Notes under the pieces: generated by a model
Databases searched by the model: none
What the model was told of the DNA's origin: nothing
What the model saw: the letters and a program-made list of their open reading frames with translations, nothing else
From: Akkermansia muciniphila
GTDB lineage: Bacteria > Verrucomicrobiota > Verrucomicrobiia > Verrucomicrobiales > Akkermansiaceae
NCBI GenBank assembly: GCA_945874895.1
Contig: CAMCIC010000006.1
Location: 62,001 to 126,000 of the forward strand
Direction: 5' to 3'
DNA length: 64,000 nucleotides
Shown: piece by piece, positions 36,916 to 44,563 of the stretch
Layout: each line of letters starts with the position of its first letter
How positions within the stretch are numbered: the stretch's first letter is position 1
Translations under genes and position numbers: made by a program

Positions 36916-37740
36916 ATGAAAATTCTATTTCTGACTCTCACTCTTGCTGCGGCGCAAGAGATTCCCCCGAACGGTTTGATCCTTGATCTCGATGCGGCCA
37001 AGGGCGTTACAGTCGTGGAGGGCGGCAAGGTTGTTTCTTGGCAAAATCAAATAGCTTCATCTCCCGCCAAAGAATTCATCCTTCAGGACAAGGGTCGCAA
37101 GGAAGCGCGCAGCGGATGCCCCACGCTTCGTAAGAACATTCCCTCTCTTCAGCAACATCCCTCGCTGGTGTTCCGTCAACAGGAACTGGTTTGCATGGAT
37201 GAGGATGTTTTCGACTCACTCACCACCGGCCATGGTCACACGTGGATGGCGATCATCGCCGTGCACGAGCAGCGCGCGGGTCTGAAGGATGTGAATTCGT
37301 TTTTCGGGAACTTGCGCAACGGCGGCAAATACGAAGGAGTCTGGGGCTGCTTGAATGATGATAACACGTTATGGTGGGGCACACGAAACGGAATCACCTT
37401 CGGTCGATTTGATGGAAACAACCCACGCATGCTTGGCCCGAAACTGGAGACCGATCAGTTTTATCTCGTCGCCGGACGCATGGGCGCTGGGAAAGGAACG
37501 GTTGCTTTGGAGCTCTTTGTGAATGTCGCCAAAGCCCATGCTACTGTGCCATTTCCCGTCAATCCGATGGCTAACCCATCACGCATGGCCGTTGGTCAGG
37601 AGCGCGACGCCATAGAACATCCAGGCCACGAATCCTTCGACGGCGAAATCGCCCGTTTTTTGATCTGGAATCATCCCCTCGATGATGATGCATTGAGAAA
37701 AACGATGGATGATTTGCGGAAAAAATATCTCGAGCCCTAG
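36916..37740 (+). CDS. Secreted LamG-like (concanavalin-fold) protein
   Basis: I start at 36916 (MKILFLTLTLAAAQ), which gives a short signal peptide; the GTG at 36910 is unnecessary. The 274-residue product resembles the LamG/laminin-G-like domains common in PVC exported proteins: an opening LILDLDAAKGV strand, a central WMAIIAV strand, and a closing GEIARFLIWNHPL strand followed by a helix (LRKTMDDLRKKY). No catalytic motif is visible. It probably binds a carbohydrate or protein surface. It precedes the esterase-sulfatase genes on the same strand, separated by 95 bp. Confidence 0.72.
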   Translation: MKILFLTLTLAAAQEIPPNGLILDLDAAKGVTVVEGGKVVSWQNQIASSPAKEFILQDKGRKEARSGCPTLRKNIPSLQQHPSLVFRQQELVCMDEDVFDSLTTGHGHTWMAIIAVHEQRAGLKDVNSFFGNLRNGGKYEGVWGCLNDDNTLWWGTRNGITFGRFDGNNPRMLGPKLETDQFYLVAGRMGAGKGTVALELFVNVAKAHATVPFPVNPMANPSRMAVGQERDAIEHPGHESFDGEIARFLIWNHPLDDDALRKTMDDLRKKYLEP

Positions 37741-37835
37741 TCTGCTTTTGTATGCAAGTTGGATCATGCTCGGGCCGGTGCTGCGTATGCGATTGACACC
37801 CTTTGTCCCTTGTCTCATCGTTGACTCATCGCAAC

Positions 37836-39392
37836 ATGAAAACCTTATTTCTCGCTTTCAGTCTCGCGCCGGCCGCTCTCTTGGCCGACCTCGCGGTGCC
37901 TCACTTTTTCTCTGATCACATGATCCTTCAGCGGGATCGAGCTGCCGCGATCTGGGGGAAAGCGGATCCCCATGCTGAGGTGACCGTCTCGTTCAAAGGA
38001 AAAAAAGTTCATGCCAAAGCTGCGGCTGATGGCAAGTGGCGGACGAATATCGAGACGGGCCAAGCTGATGCCTCAGGAGCCATCCTGACCATCAGTTCTG
38101 CAGGAAAAAACATCGCCATTCAGGATGTGCTTGTGGGTGAAGTCTGGTTCGCCTCAGGGCAATCCAACATGTCTTTCACCATGAGCGGCAGCCCCATGTA
38201 TCAGCCGCTGGTCGAGGCATCCACGGATCCTGCCTTGCGCATGTTCACCGCCCCCCGCATCGCAACGCTCGAAGCCATGGAGGATATCGATGGTTCCTGG
38301 CAATCGGCGGACCCCAAAAATGTTCCGCGCTTTTCCGCCGTGGCATATTTTTTTGCGCGAAAACTGCGACAGGAACTGGGCGTCCCTGTTGGCGTGATTC
38401 ATAGTTCCTGGGGTGGCAAGCCGATCGAAACATTTACCAGTCGTGAGGCGTTGAACACTCTGCCTGCGACCAAAAAACTCGTCGAGACGGCCATCAAGGA
38501 CGATGCGGCGTTTGATCGGAATCAAGCAAAAGTAAACTATGAAAAGCAACTCGCGCAATGGGAGGCGGCGATGGCATCGGCAAAACAAAAGCCGGCTGCC
38601 GAACGTGGTCGGTTGCCTGTGAAGCCAGTGATGGGACGGCGTGCGCTGGCCACCGATGGCAAACCGGGCGTGCTGTTCAACTCGATGATTCATCCATTTA
38701 TCGGTTACACCATGCGTGGTGCGATTTGGTATCAAGGTGAGGCGAACCGGAACGCAACATCAGCACCCTACGAGCAGACTTTGCCCTTGATGATCGCGGA
38801 CTGGCGCAAGCGCTGGAATGATTCGTTTTCCTTTTACTACGTTCAGTTGGCCAATTTTGGCAAGCCGACCACCGAGCCAGGTGGAGAAGATGGCTGGGTA
38901 AACGTCCAAGACGCGATGCGTCGCGTTCTGCAGAAGGTGCCTCAAACGGGAATGGCTGTGATCAATGAAGTGGGGGAGGCGGGCGACATTCATCCGAAAA
39001 ACAAAAAGGATCCCGGAGAACGTCTCGCATTGTGGGCTTTGGCCAAGGACTACGGCAAACAACTCGTTTATTCAGGTCCTCTCTATCAGAAACACGAGAT
39101 GATGAAGGATGTCGTCCGCATTACTTTTGCCCACGCGGGAAATGGTTTGAAAACCCGTGGCCCAGAGCCATTGGCAAGATTCGAAATCTGTGGCGCGGAT
39201 GGGAAATGGCATTGGGCTCAAGCGAAAATCTCAGGCAAGGACTCGATTGACGTTAGCTGCAAAGATGTGAGCAAACCCGTCGCCGTGCGCTACGCTTGGG
39301 CGGCTAATCCCGAGGGAGCCAACTTGATCAACAGCGAAGGTTTGCCTGCATCGGTTTTCACGACACAGCCTACAAAAAAAGATGAATCATGA
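37836..39392 (+). CDS. Secreted sialate O-acetylesterase-type carbohydrate esterase
   Basis: The start at 37836 gives a signal peptide (MKTLFLAFSLAPAALLA). The 518-residue protein follows the SASA family plan: an N-terminal beta domain (FFSDHMILQRD), then an SGNH-fold esterase with Ser110 in FASGQSNMSF, the SSWGGKPIE block, IWYQGEAN, and a late GDIHPKNKKDPGERLA block containing the catalytic Asp-His. These enzymes remove acetyl groups from sialic acids or other acetylated glycans. The stop overlaps the following sulfatase start (ATGA), so deacetylation and desulfation of the same polymer is plausible. Confidence 0.93.
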   Translation: MKTLFLAFSLAPAALLADLAVPHFFSDHMILQRDRAAAIWGKADPHAEVTVSFKGKKVHAKAAADGKWRTNIETGQADASGAILTISSAGKNIAIQDVLVGEVWFASGQSNMSFTMSGSPMYQPLVEASTDPALRMFTAPRIATLEAMEDIDGSWQSADPKNVPRFSAVAYFFARKLRQELGVPVGVIHSSWGGKPIETFTSREALNTLPATKKLVETAIKDDAAFDRNQAKVNYEKQLAQWEAAMASAKQKPAAERGRLPVKPVMGRRALATDGKPGVLFNSMIHPFIGYTMRGAIWYQGEANRNATSAPYEQTLPLMIADWRKRWNDSFSFYYVQLANFGKPTTEPGGEDGWVNVQDAMRRVLQKVPQTGMAVINEVGEAGDIHPKNKKDPGERLALWALAKDYGKQLVYSGPLYQKHEMMKDVVRITFAHAGNGLKTRGPEPLARFEICGADGKWHWAQAKISGKDSIDVSCKDVSKPVAVRYAWAANPEGANLINSEGLPASVFTTQPTKKDES

Positions 39393-40894
39393 AAAACGTG
39401 CCATCATGGTTGCTTGTTCTGTTCGCAACTGCAGGGGGCATCATCGCATTTGCGGAGGAAAAGCCGAGGCCGAACATCTTGTTCATCGCCATCGATGATC
39501 AGAATGATTGGGTCGGTCACATGGGCGGTCATTCCTTGGTGAAGACACCGCATCTCGATCGACTGGCCGCACGTGGCACCAGCTTTCTCAATGCACATTG
39601 CCAGTCCCCCTTATGCAATCCATCGCGCACCAGTCTTCTCTTCGGCCGCCGCGCCACATCCACGGGCATTTATGGACTGGCGCCCTTGCCGCGTGATTTG
39701 CCCCTGTTGCGCGATGCCATTTCGTTGCCACAGCATTTTGCTGCGCAGGGTTATCGCACCTATGCCAGCGGGAAGATTTTTCACAGCGGAACCAACGCAG
39801 GTTCTGGGAAAAAAGCTGCTCGGGAGTTTCAGGTGACGGCCGCTCTCGGGGGAGTCGGTTCGATGCCTCCAAAAAAATTGGTGGGAGAAACCCCGATGGG
39901 TAACAATCGTCTCGTCGATTGGGGGGTGTGGCCGCTCGACGATGACGATACATCCAAAGGCGATGATAAGGTGGCGTCATGGACCGTGGAGCAGATCAAA
40001 TCCGCGCCGAGGGATCAGCCTTTTTTCATCGCTGCCGGATTTTTTCTTCCGCATGTGCCCTGTTACGCCACGCAGAAGTGGTTTGATCTATATCCCGATG
40101 ACGACAGCGTTTTGCCGAAGATTGAGGAGTCTGATCGCGATGACACTCCGCGTTTTTCCTGGTATCTTCACTGGTCGCTGCCGGAACCGCGGTTGGCATG
40201 GCTCAAAGAGAAAAATCAATGGCGTAACCTTGTCCGCAGCTATCTCGCTTGTACGAGTTTTGTTGACTCACAGGTAGGTCGTCTCATGACTGCCTTGGAG
40301 GAAGCTGATCTAACAGAAAATACGATTGTGGTTGTCTGGAGTGATCACGGTTGGCATCTAGGCGAGAAAGGCATCAGTGGCAAAAATACCTTATGGGAGC
40401 GCAGCACCAGAGTGCCCCTTATCTTTGCTGGTCCCGGCGTCAAAGGGGGGCAGCGCTGCACTCAACCCGCTGAGTTGCTGGATTTGTATCCGACTCTGAT
40501 CGAGCTTGCTGGTTTGCCACCCAAGCAGGATCTCGAGGGCTTGAGTCTGATGCCTCAGCTCAAGGAGGTAACGACGAAACGCCTTCGTCCGGCTATCACG
40601 AGCCATAATCAGGGAAATCACGCCATCCGCAGCGAACGCTGGCGCTACATTCGATATGCCGATGCCAGCGAGGAGCTTTACGATATGATCGCGGATCCCC
40701 ACGAATGGAACAATCTCGCGGCCAAGCCCGAGCATGCCGCCGTGATTGCCGAGCACAAAAAATGGTTGCCGCGGCCAGATTTGCCACTGGCTGCGAAAAG
40801 TGCCGCTCGCATTCTCACATACGACCCGAAAACCGATACGGCGACGTGGGAAGCCAAGACAACCATCCGACGCAGTGATCCTCTTCCTCCATGA
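39389..40894 (+). CDS. Secreted type I sulfatase (iduronate/choline-sulfatase-like)
   Basis: The 501-residue protein has a signal peptide (to about residue 22) and a sulfatase domain. Its metal-binding start reads IAIDDQND, a form typical of the iduronate-2-sulfatase branch; the formylglycine motif is CNPSR (Cys76), followed by SDHGWHLGEKG. It overlaps both neighbours by 4 bp, so it is the middle gene of a tightly coupled esterase-sulfatase-sulfatase operon. Substrate not determinable from sequence. Confidence 0.92.
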   Translation: MKNVPSWLLVLFATAGGIIAFAEEKPRPNILFIAIDDQNDWVGHMGGHSLVKTPHLDRLAARGTSFLNAHCQSPLCNPSRTSLLFGRRATSTGIYGLAPLPRDLPLLRDAISLPQHFAAQGYRTYASGKIFHSGTNAGSGKKAAREFQVTAALGGVGSMPPKKLVGETPMGNNRLVDWGVWPLDDDDTSKGDDKVASWTVEQIKSAPRDQPFFIAAGFFLPHVPCYATQKWFDLYPDDDSVLPKIEESDRDDTPRFSWYLHWSLPEPRLAWLKEKNQWRNLVRSYLACTSFVDSQVGRLMTALEEADLTENTIVVVWSDHGWHLGEKGISGKNTLWERSTRVPLIFAGPGVKGGQRCTQPAELLDLYPTLIELAGLPPKQDLEGLSLMPQLKEVTTKRLRPAITSHNQGNHAIRSERWRYIRYADASEELYDMIADPHEWNNLAAKPEHAAVIAEHKKWLPRPDLPLAAKSAARILTYDPKTDTATWEAKTTIRRSDPLPP

Positions 40895-43125
40895 AACATC
40901 TCATCCTCTTTCTCCTTAGTTTTTACGCGGCTCACGCTGCAACGAAGCCGAACCTTCTTTTGGTCATGGTCGATGATCTGGGATTTTCCGATTTAGGTTG
41001 TTACGGTAGCGAAATTGACACACCGAATCTCGATCGTCTTGCGGCCAACGGCTTGCGGATGACGCAGTTTTACAACACGGCGAAGTGCCATTCCTCGCGG
41101 GTGTCTCTGCTTACAGGGCGCTGGTGCCGTCAAGCTGGCGATGAAAGCATGAAGCGCGCAGTCACCATTCCGGAAGTGTTGGCTCCGGCAGGGTATTTCA
41201 CGGCGATGACAGGAAAATGGCATCTCGATCAACAGCCCACGGACTTCGGTTTTCAGCGTTACTTCGGCCACCTCTCGGGTGTGACAAATTATTATTGGGG
41301 TGACAAAACATTCAGACTCAACGGTCAGCCGTGGACCGTGCCTGACCATGGATTTTACACCACTACCGCCAACGTTGATCAGGCGATCCGATTTCTCGGC
41401 GAGGCCCGTGCGGAAAAGAAGCCCTGGTTTCTCTATATTGCCTTCAATGCACCTCATGCGCCGCTGCAACCCTTGGAAGCGGATTACAAAAAATACCTCG
41501 GTCGCTATGACGTCGGATGGGACACCATTCGCTCGACTCGTGTGGCAAAACAAAAGTCCATCGGATTGCTGCCCCAGGACCTTCCCGTTTCGCCAAGACC
41601 CGATCACATCCGGCCTTGGGACATGCTCAGCCCCGAGCAGCGCGATTGGGAATCAAAGCGCATGGCTGCCTACGCGGCGCTCATCGATCGCGTTGACCAA
41701 GAGCTCGGGCGCCTCATTGTCGATCTCCAAACGTCCCGAGAGTTGGATAACACCCTGATTCTTTTTGTGTCAGACAACGGCGCATGTCCCTACGACCGTG
41801 CAAACGTTCATACGGACAAAGAGCCGTATGATCCCGAAACGCATTGGACCGATAGCACCGGTTGGGCATGGGCCCGCAATGCTCCTTTCCGTTATTACAA
41901 ACAGAATCAGTTCGAGGGCGGAATTTCCTCACCGGCCATTCTCCACTGGCCCGCAGGATTGAAAACCAAAGCGGGCTCGATCGTGGATGGTCCCGCACAT
42001 CTGGTCGATGTCCTTCCCAGCTTTGCTGCGGTTGCCGCTGCCGCGATCCCCAACGAATTTTCGGGTCGCGATCTTACTCCTCTCGCAGGCTGCTCTCTGG
42101 CGCCGATGCTCGCGGGGGAGAAGCTCACGAAGCGCCCACCCATTCACCTGCTCTATGGAAGTGACCGCGGACTTCGTGATGGAGAGTGGAAAATCGTGAG
42201 TTTCCAAAGCCAACCGTGGGAGCTCTATCACATTCCTAGCGACCGTGCGGAGACCCGCAATGTTGCCGCGCGGTATCCGGATATCGTAGAACGCATGGTG
42301 AAAACATGGCATGCGATGACCAAGGATGTTCTGATGTCACCCGCTGCTGAAAACAAGCCTGCTGCGGCGGAAGCCACTGAGAAAATCCATCGCGAATGGA
42401 CAAAATACGACAAGATCGTTTCCTCTACGAAAAACAAACAAGTTGGAGAACTGAAGCCTTTCACACCTGCCACCGACTTAGCAGGAGATTGGGCGATGAA
42501 GCCTGATCCATTATTGCCGAACGTGCTGATCCTCGGTGATTCCATTTCGATTGCCTACACTCGTGATGTTCGCGCTTTGATGAAAGATACGGCGAACGTC
42601 TATCGTCCCATGTCGGCAAATCAAAAAAATCCCGCGAACTGCGGGGATACTACGATCGGTCTTGCGAATATAGATGCCTGGCTTGCGGGAAAAAAGTGGG
42701 ACGTCATTCATTTCAATTGGGGACTTTGGGACTTGTGTTACCGAAATCCCGCATCCAAAGCTCAGGGCAACCGCGATAAGTTGAATGGTAAGGTTTCCAC
42801 GCCGCCCGATGTCTATCGCCGCAATCTCGAAACACTGGTGGGGAAACTCAAGGCGACGGGTGCAAGATTGGTCTGGGCCAGCACCACGCTCGTGCCCGAT
42901 GGTGAGGTAGGACGATGCGTGGGCGACGATGTCAAGTACAACGCAATCGCCGCCGAGGTCATGAAACAACATGACATCCGCATCGACGACCTCTTTGCTG
43001 CAAGCAGGAAGTTTGAATCCAGTATGTTTGTCAAACCGGGTGATGTGCATTTCACTCCCGAGGCTTCCCGCATTCTTGCCACGCAAGTGGCGCAACATCT
43101 CACAGAGTTGTTAGGGAAAAAATGA
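40891..43125 (+). CDS. Secreted sulfatase fused to an SGNH hydrolase domain
   Basis: The 744-residue product has a signal peptide (to about residue 17), an N-terminal sulfatase domain (about 19-470) and a C-terminal SGNH domain (about 545-744). In the sulfatase half the metal start is VMVDDLGFSDLGCYG and the expected formylglycine motif reads CHSSR (Cys66), with Ser replacing the usual Pro. In the SGNH half the GDSI block carries Ser551, FNWGLWDL is the likely block III, and GDVHFTPEASR holds Asp718 and His720. One polypeptide could therefore remove both sulfate and an acyl group from a glycan. It ends the operon; a regulator gene lies convergent 39 bp further on. Confidence 0.88.
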   Translation: MKHLILFLLSFYAAHAATKPNLLLVMVDDLGFSDLGCYGSEIDTPNLDRLAANGLRMTQFYNTAKCHSSRVSLLTGRWCRQAGDESMKRAVTIPEVLAPAGYFTAMTGKWHLDQQPTDFGFQRYFGHLSGVTNYYWGDKTFRLNGQPWTVPDHGFYTTTANVDQAIRFLGEARAEKKPWFLYIAFNAPHAPLQPLEADYKKYLGRYDVGWDTIRSTRVAKQKSIGLLPQDLPVSPRPDHIRPWDMLSPEQRDWESKRMAAYAALIDRVDQELGRLIVDLQTSRELDNTLILFVSDNGACPYDRANVHTDKEPYDPETHWTDSTGWAWARNAPFRYYKQNQFEGGISSPAILHWPAGLKTKAGSIVDGPAHLVDVLPSFAAVAAAAIPNEFSGRDLTPLAGCSLAPMLAGEKLTKRPPIHLLYGSDRGLRDGEWKIVSFQSQPWELYHIPSDRAETRNVAARYPDIVERMVKTWHAMTKDVLMSPAAENKPAAAEATEKIHREWTKYDKIVSSTKNKQVGELKPFTPATDLAGDWAMKPDPLLPNVLILGDSISIAYTRDVRALMKDTANVYRPMSANQKNPANCGDTTIGLANIDAWLAGKKWDVIHFNWGLWDLCYRNPASKAQGNRDKLNGKVSTPPDVYRRNLETLVGKLKATGARLVWASTTLVPDGEVGRCVGDDVKYNAIAAEVMKQHDIRIDDLFAASRKFESSMFVKPGDVHFTPEASRILATQVAQHLTELLGKK

Positions 43126-43164
43126 TCGCAAAGGGGTGAAGGGTTCTTGCAAGATCAGATCCCC

Positions 43165-44247
43165 TCAGGTGATACGATCGAGGTGTTTCCTTGCCGGACC
43201 GATGGTGTTTCCCACGATGAACTTGGCTGGCGTGAGTGTCTGTCTCTGGTCTTTTTTGCCCTGACTGACCCAGTTGGACCAGCGGATCATGCGACGCACT
43301 ACGGGAGTCACATCCCACGTGATTCTTGAAACTTCCTGCAGACACCAGTCGAAGCAAGGATCAGAATCCGTGCAGATCAGCGATACATCGTCCGGCACGC
43401 GGATCCGCTGTCGCGCGAGGAACTGCATGGTCGCCACATAAAAAACCACCTCGTCCACAATGATGGCTGTGGGTGGGGTGGAACGGAACAAGGTGTCGAG
43501 ACGTGCGTGAAAATCCGTGATGGATTCATTCCATGATGGTAGATTGTATTCTCCTGTGGAAAAACCATGAGAAGCAAGTTCCGTGAGAAAAGCGCTCTCT
43601 GGCCCGCCGGGCACTGGCAATCGACGGCGCGGCCGAACCATCAATACGATCCTTGAATGTCCCAATCGTATCAGTTTGCGTGTGGCTTCAACCATTGGGG
43701 GAATCTTATCCGGGCCGACCGATGCGATCGGCAATCCATGACGGCGACCAAAGAGGGCGAAGGACGGGAAGGATTGTTGGGAGAACCACTCCAACACTTC
43801 GTGGGATCCCGCAACGATGATCCATGCATCCGCCTCGGTGTTCTTCACCATGCGGGCCACTTTTTTCACATCCATATTCATGTCATTGAGATATCTGGGC
43901 GCGAAGAAGGCACGGTGCCCCTCATCGAGCAAACCATGATAGAGAGCAACGATGAAATTCGCGCTTCGGTCCGATTTTTCACAAATCAGAATCGCCATCC
44001 GCAAGGAGGGTGCGACCTGATGCTTGGGGAGATGAATTTTTCGTCTCTTGCCGGGACCGCGTGGAATCAGTAGGCCGTCGTCTTCCAGTTGCTGCATTGC
44101 GGCTTCCACCGTCTTTCGATCGATGCCGAAATCTTCTGCCAACTGCGGTGCGCCCGGCATGAGCTGAGTCCAAGTGCCTCGCAGAAGTTGTTCACGCAGA
44201 TACTCTGCGACTTGTTGTGAGGGTGATTGTAGATTCAGTTGGGGCAT
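43165..44247 (-). CDS. GntR-type winged-helix regulator with LacI-like sensor domain
   Basis: The ATG at 44247 has an AGG about 9 nt upstream and is preferred over 44274. The 360-residue product has an N-terminal winged helix of the GntR class (about 8-75: QQVAEYLREQLLRG and ALAED-like QLAEDFGIDRKTVEAAM) followed by a periplasmic-binding-protein-like domain of the LacI/GalR type (about 80-340), which usually binds sugars. This chimera occurs in verrucomicrobial and planctomycete regulators. Its position convergent to the esterase-sulfatase operon makes control of that operon plausible but unproven. It may also regulate itself. Confidence 0.85.
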   Translation of the reverse strand: MPQLNLQSPSQQVAEYLREQLLRGTWTQLMPGAPQLAEDFGIDRKTVEAAMQQLEDDGLLIPRGPGKRRKIHLPKHQVAPSLRMAILICEKSDRSANFIVALYHGLLDEGHRAFFAPRYLNDMNMDVKKVARMVKNTEADAWIIVAGSHEVLEWFSQQSFPSFALFGRRHGLPIASVGPDKIPPMVEATRKLIRLGHSRIVLMVRPRRRLPVPGGPESAFLTELASHGFSTGEYNLPSWNESITDFHARLDTLFRSTPPTAIIVDEVVFYVATMQFLARQRIRVPDDVSLICTDSDPCFDWCLQEVSRITWDVTPVVRRMIRWSNWVSQGKKDQRQTLTPAKFIVGNTIGPARKHLDRIT

Positions 44248-44340
44248 TGCAAAAACCTGCCCACTTTTGGTCAAGTTGCAATAAAATAAATGATTGTGCT
44301 CCCCTACCTCATTGACAATTTTCTGCGTAGGTAATGGTGC

Positions 44341-44440
44341 GAGTCACTGTTGCAGGCAATTTCCCTTAGGGGGACAGAGTCGTGTCTCCGGACACGGTTC
44401 GGGCGGGAAGCATTAAGGGGTTTCTGCTTCCCGCCTTTTT
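44341..44440 (+). ncRNA. Candidate small RNA ending at an orphan terminator
   Basis: The 316-bp gap between two minus-strand genes (44248-44563) has no coding frame of quality but holds plus-strand RNA structure: a CGTGTC/GACACG hairpin with a TCCG loop at 44381-44396, then a strong terminator. A TTGACA box lies at 44312-44317, although no good -10 follows at the right distance. The 5' end given is only an estimate. It matches no RNA family I recognise. The alternative is the end of a long transcript from the sulfatase operon running antisense to the regulator. Confidence 0.3.
44402..44440 (+). terminator. Strong orphan intrinsic terminator
   Basis: A perfect 11-bp stem (GGCGGGAAGCA with its complement) closes a 12-nt loop and is followed by five T at 44436-44440. 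Both flanking genes are on the minus strand, and the nearest plus-strand gene ends 1.3 kb upstream, so the transcript it terminates is unknown. Confidence 0.85.
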
Positions 44441-44563
44441 GTTGCCTGAAGACGGTCAGGGCAGGCAGATCTTGATGAAAACCGTTCGGCCGAGATGGCG
44501 GCGGCACATCGTGGCATCACTCTAGGACGGATCATCCACTGGTCCCAGCTGCGTGATCCACGT

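Noticed and set aside
37793-37798. TTGACA box before the acetylesterase gene as a sigma-70 promoter
   Set aside because: No plausible -10 hexamer is found 16-18 bp downstream.
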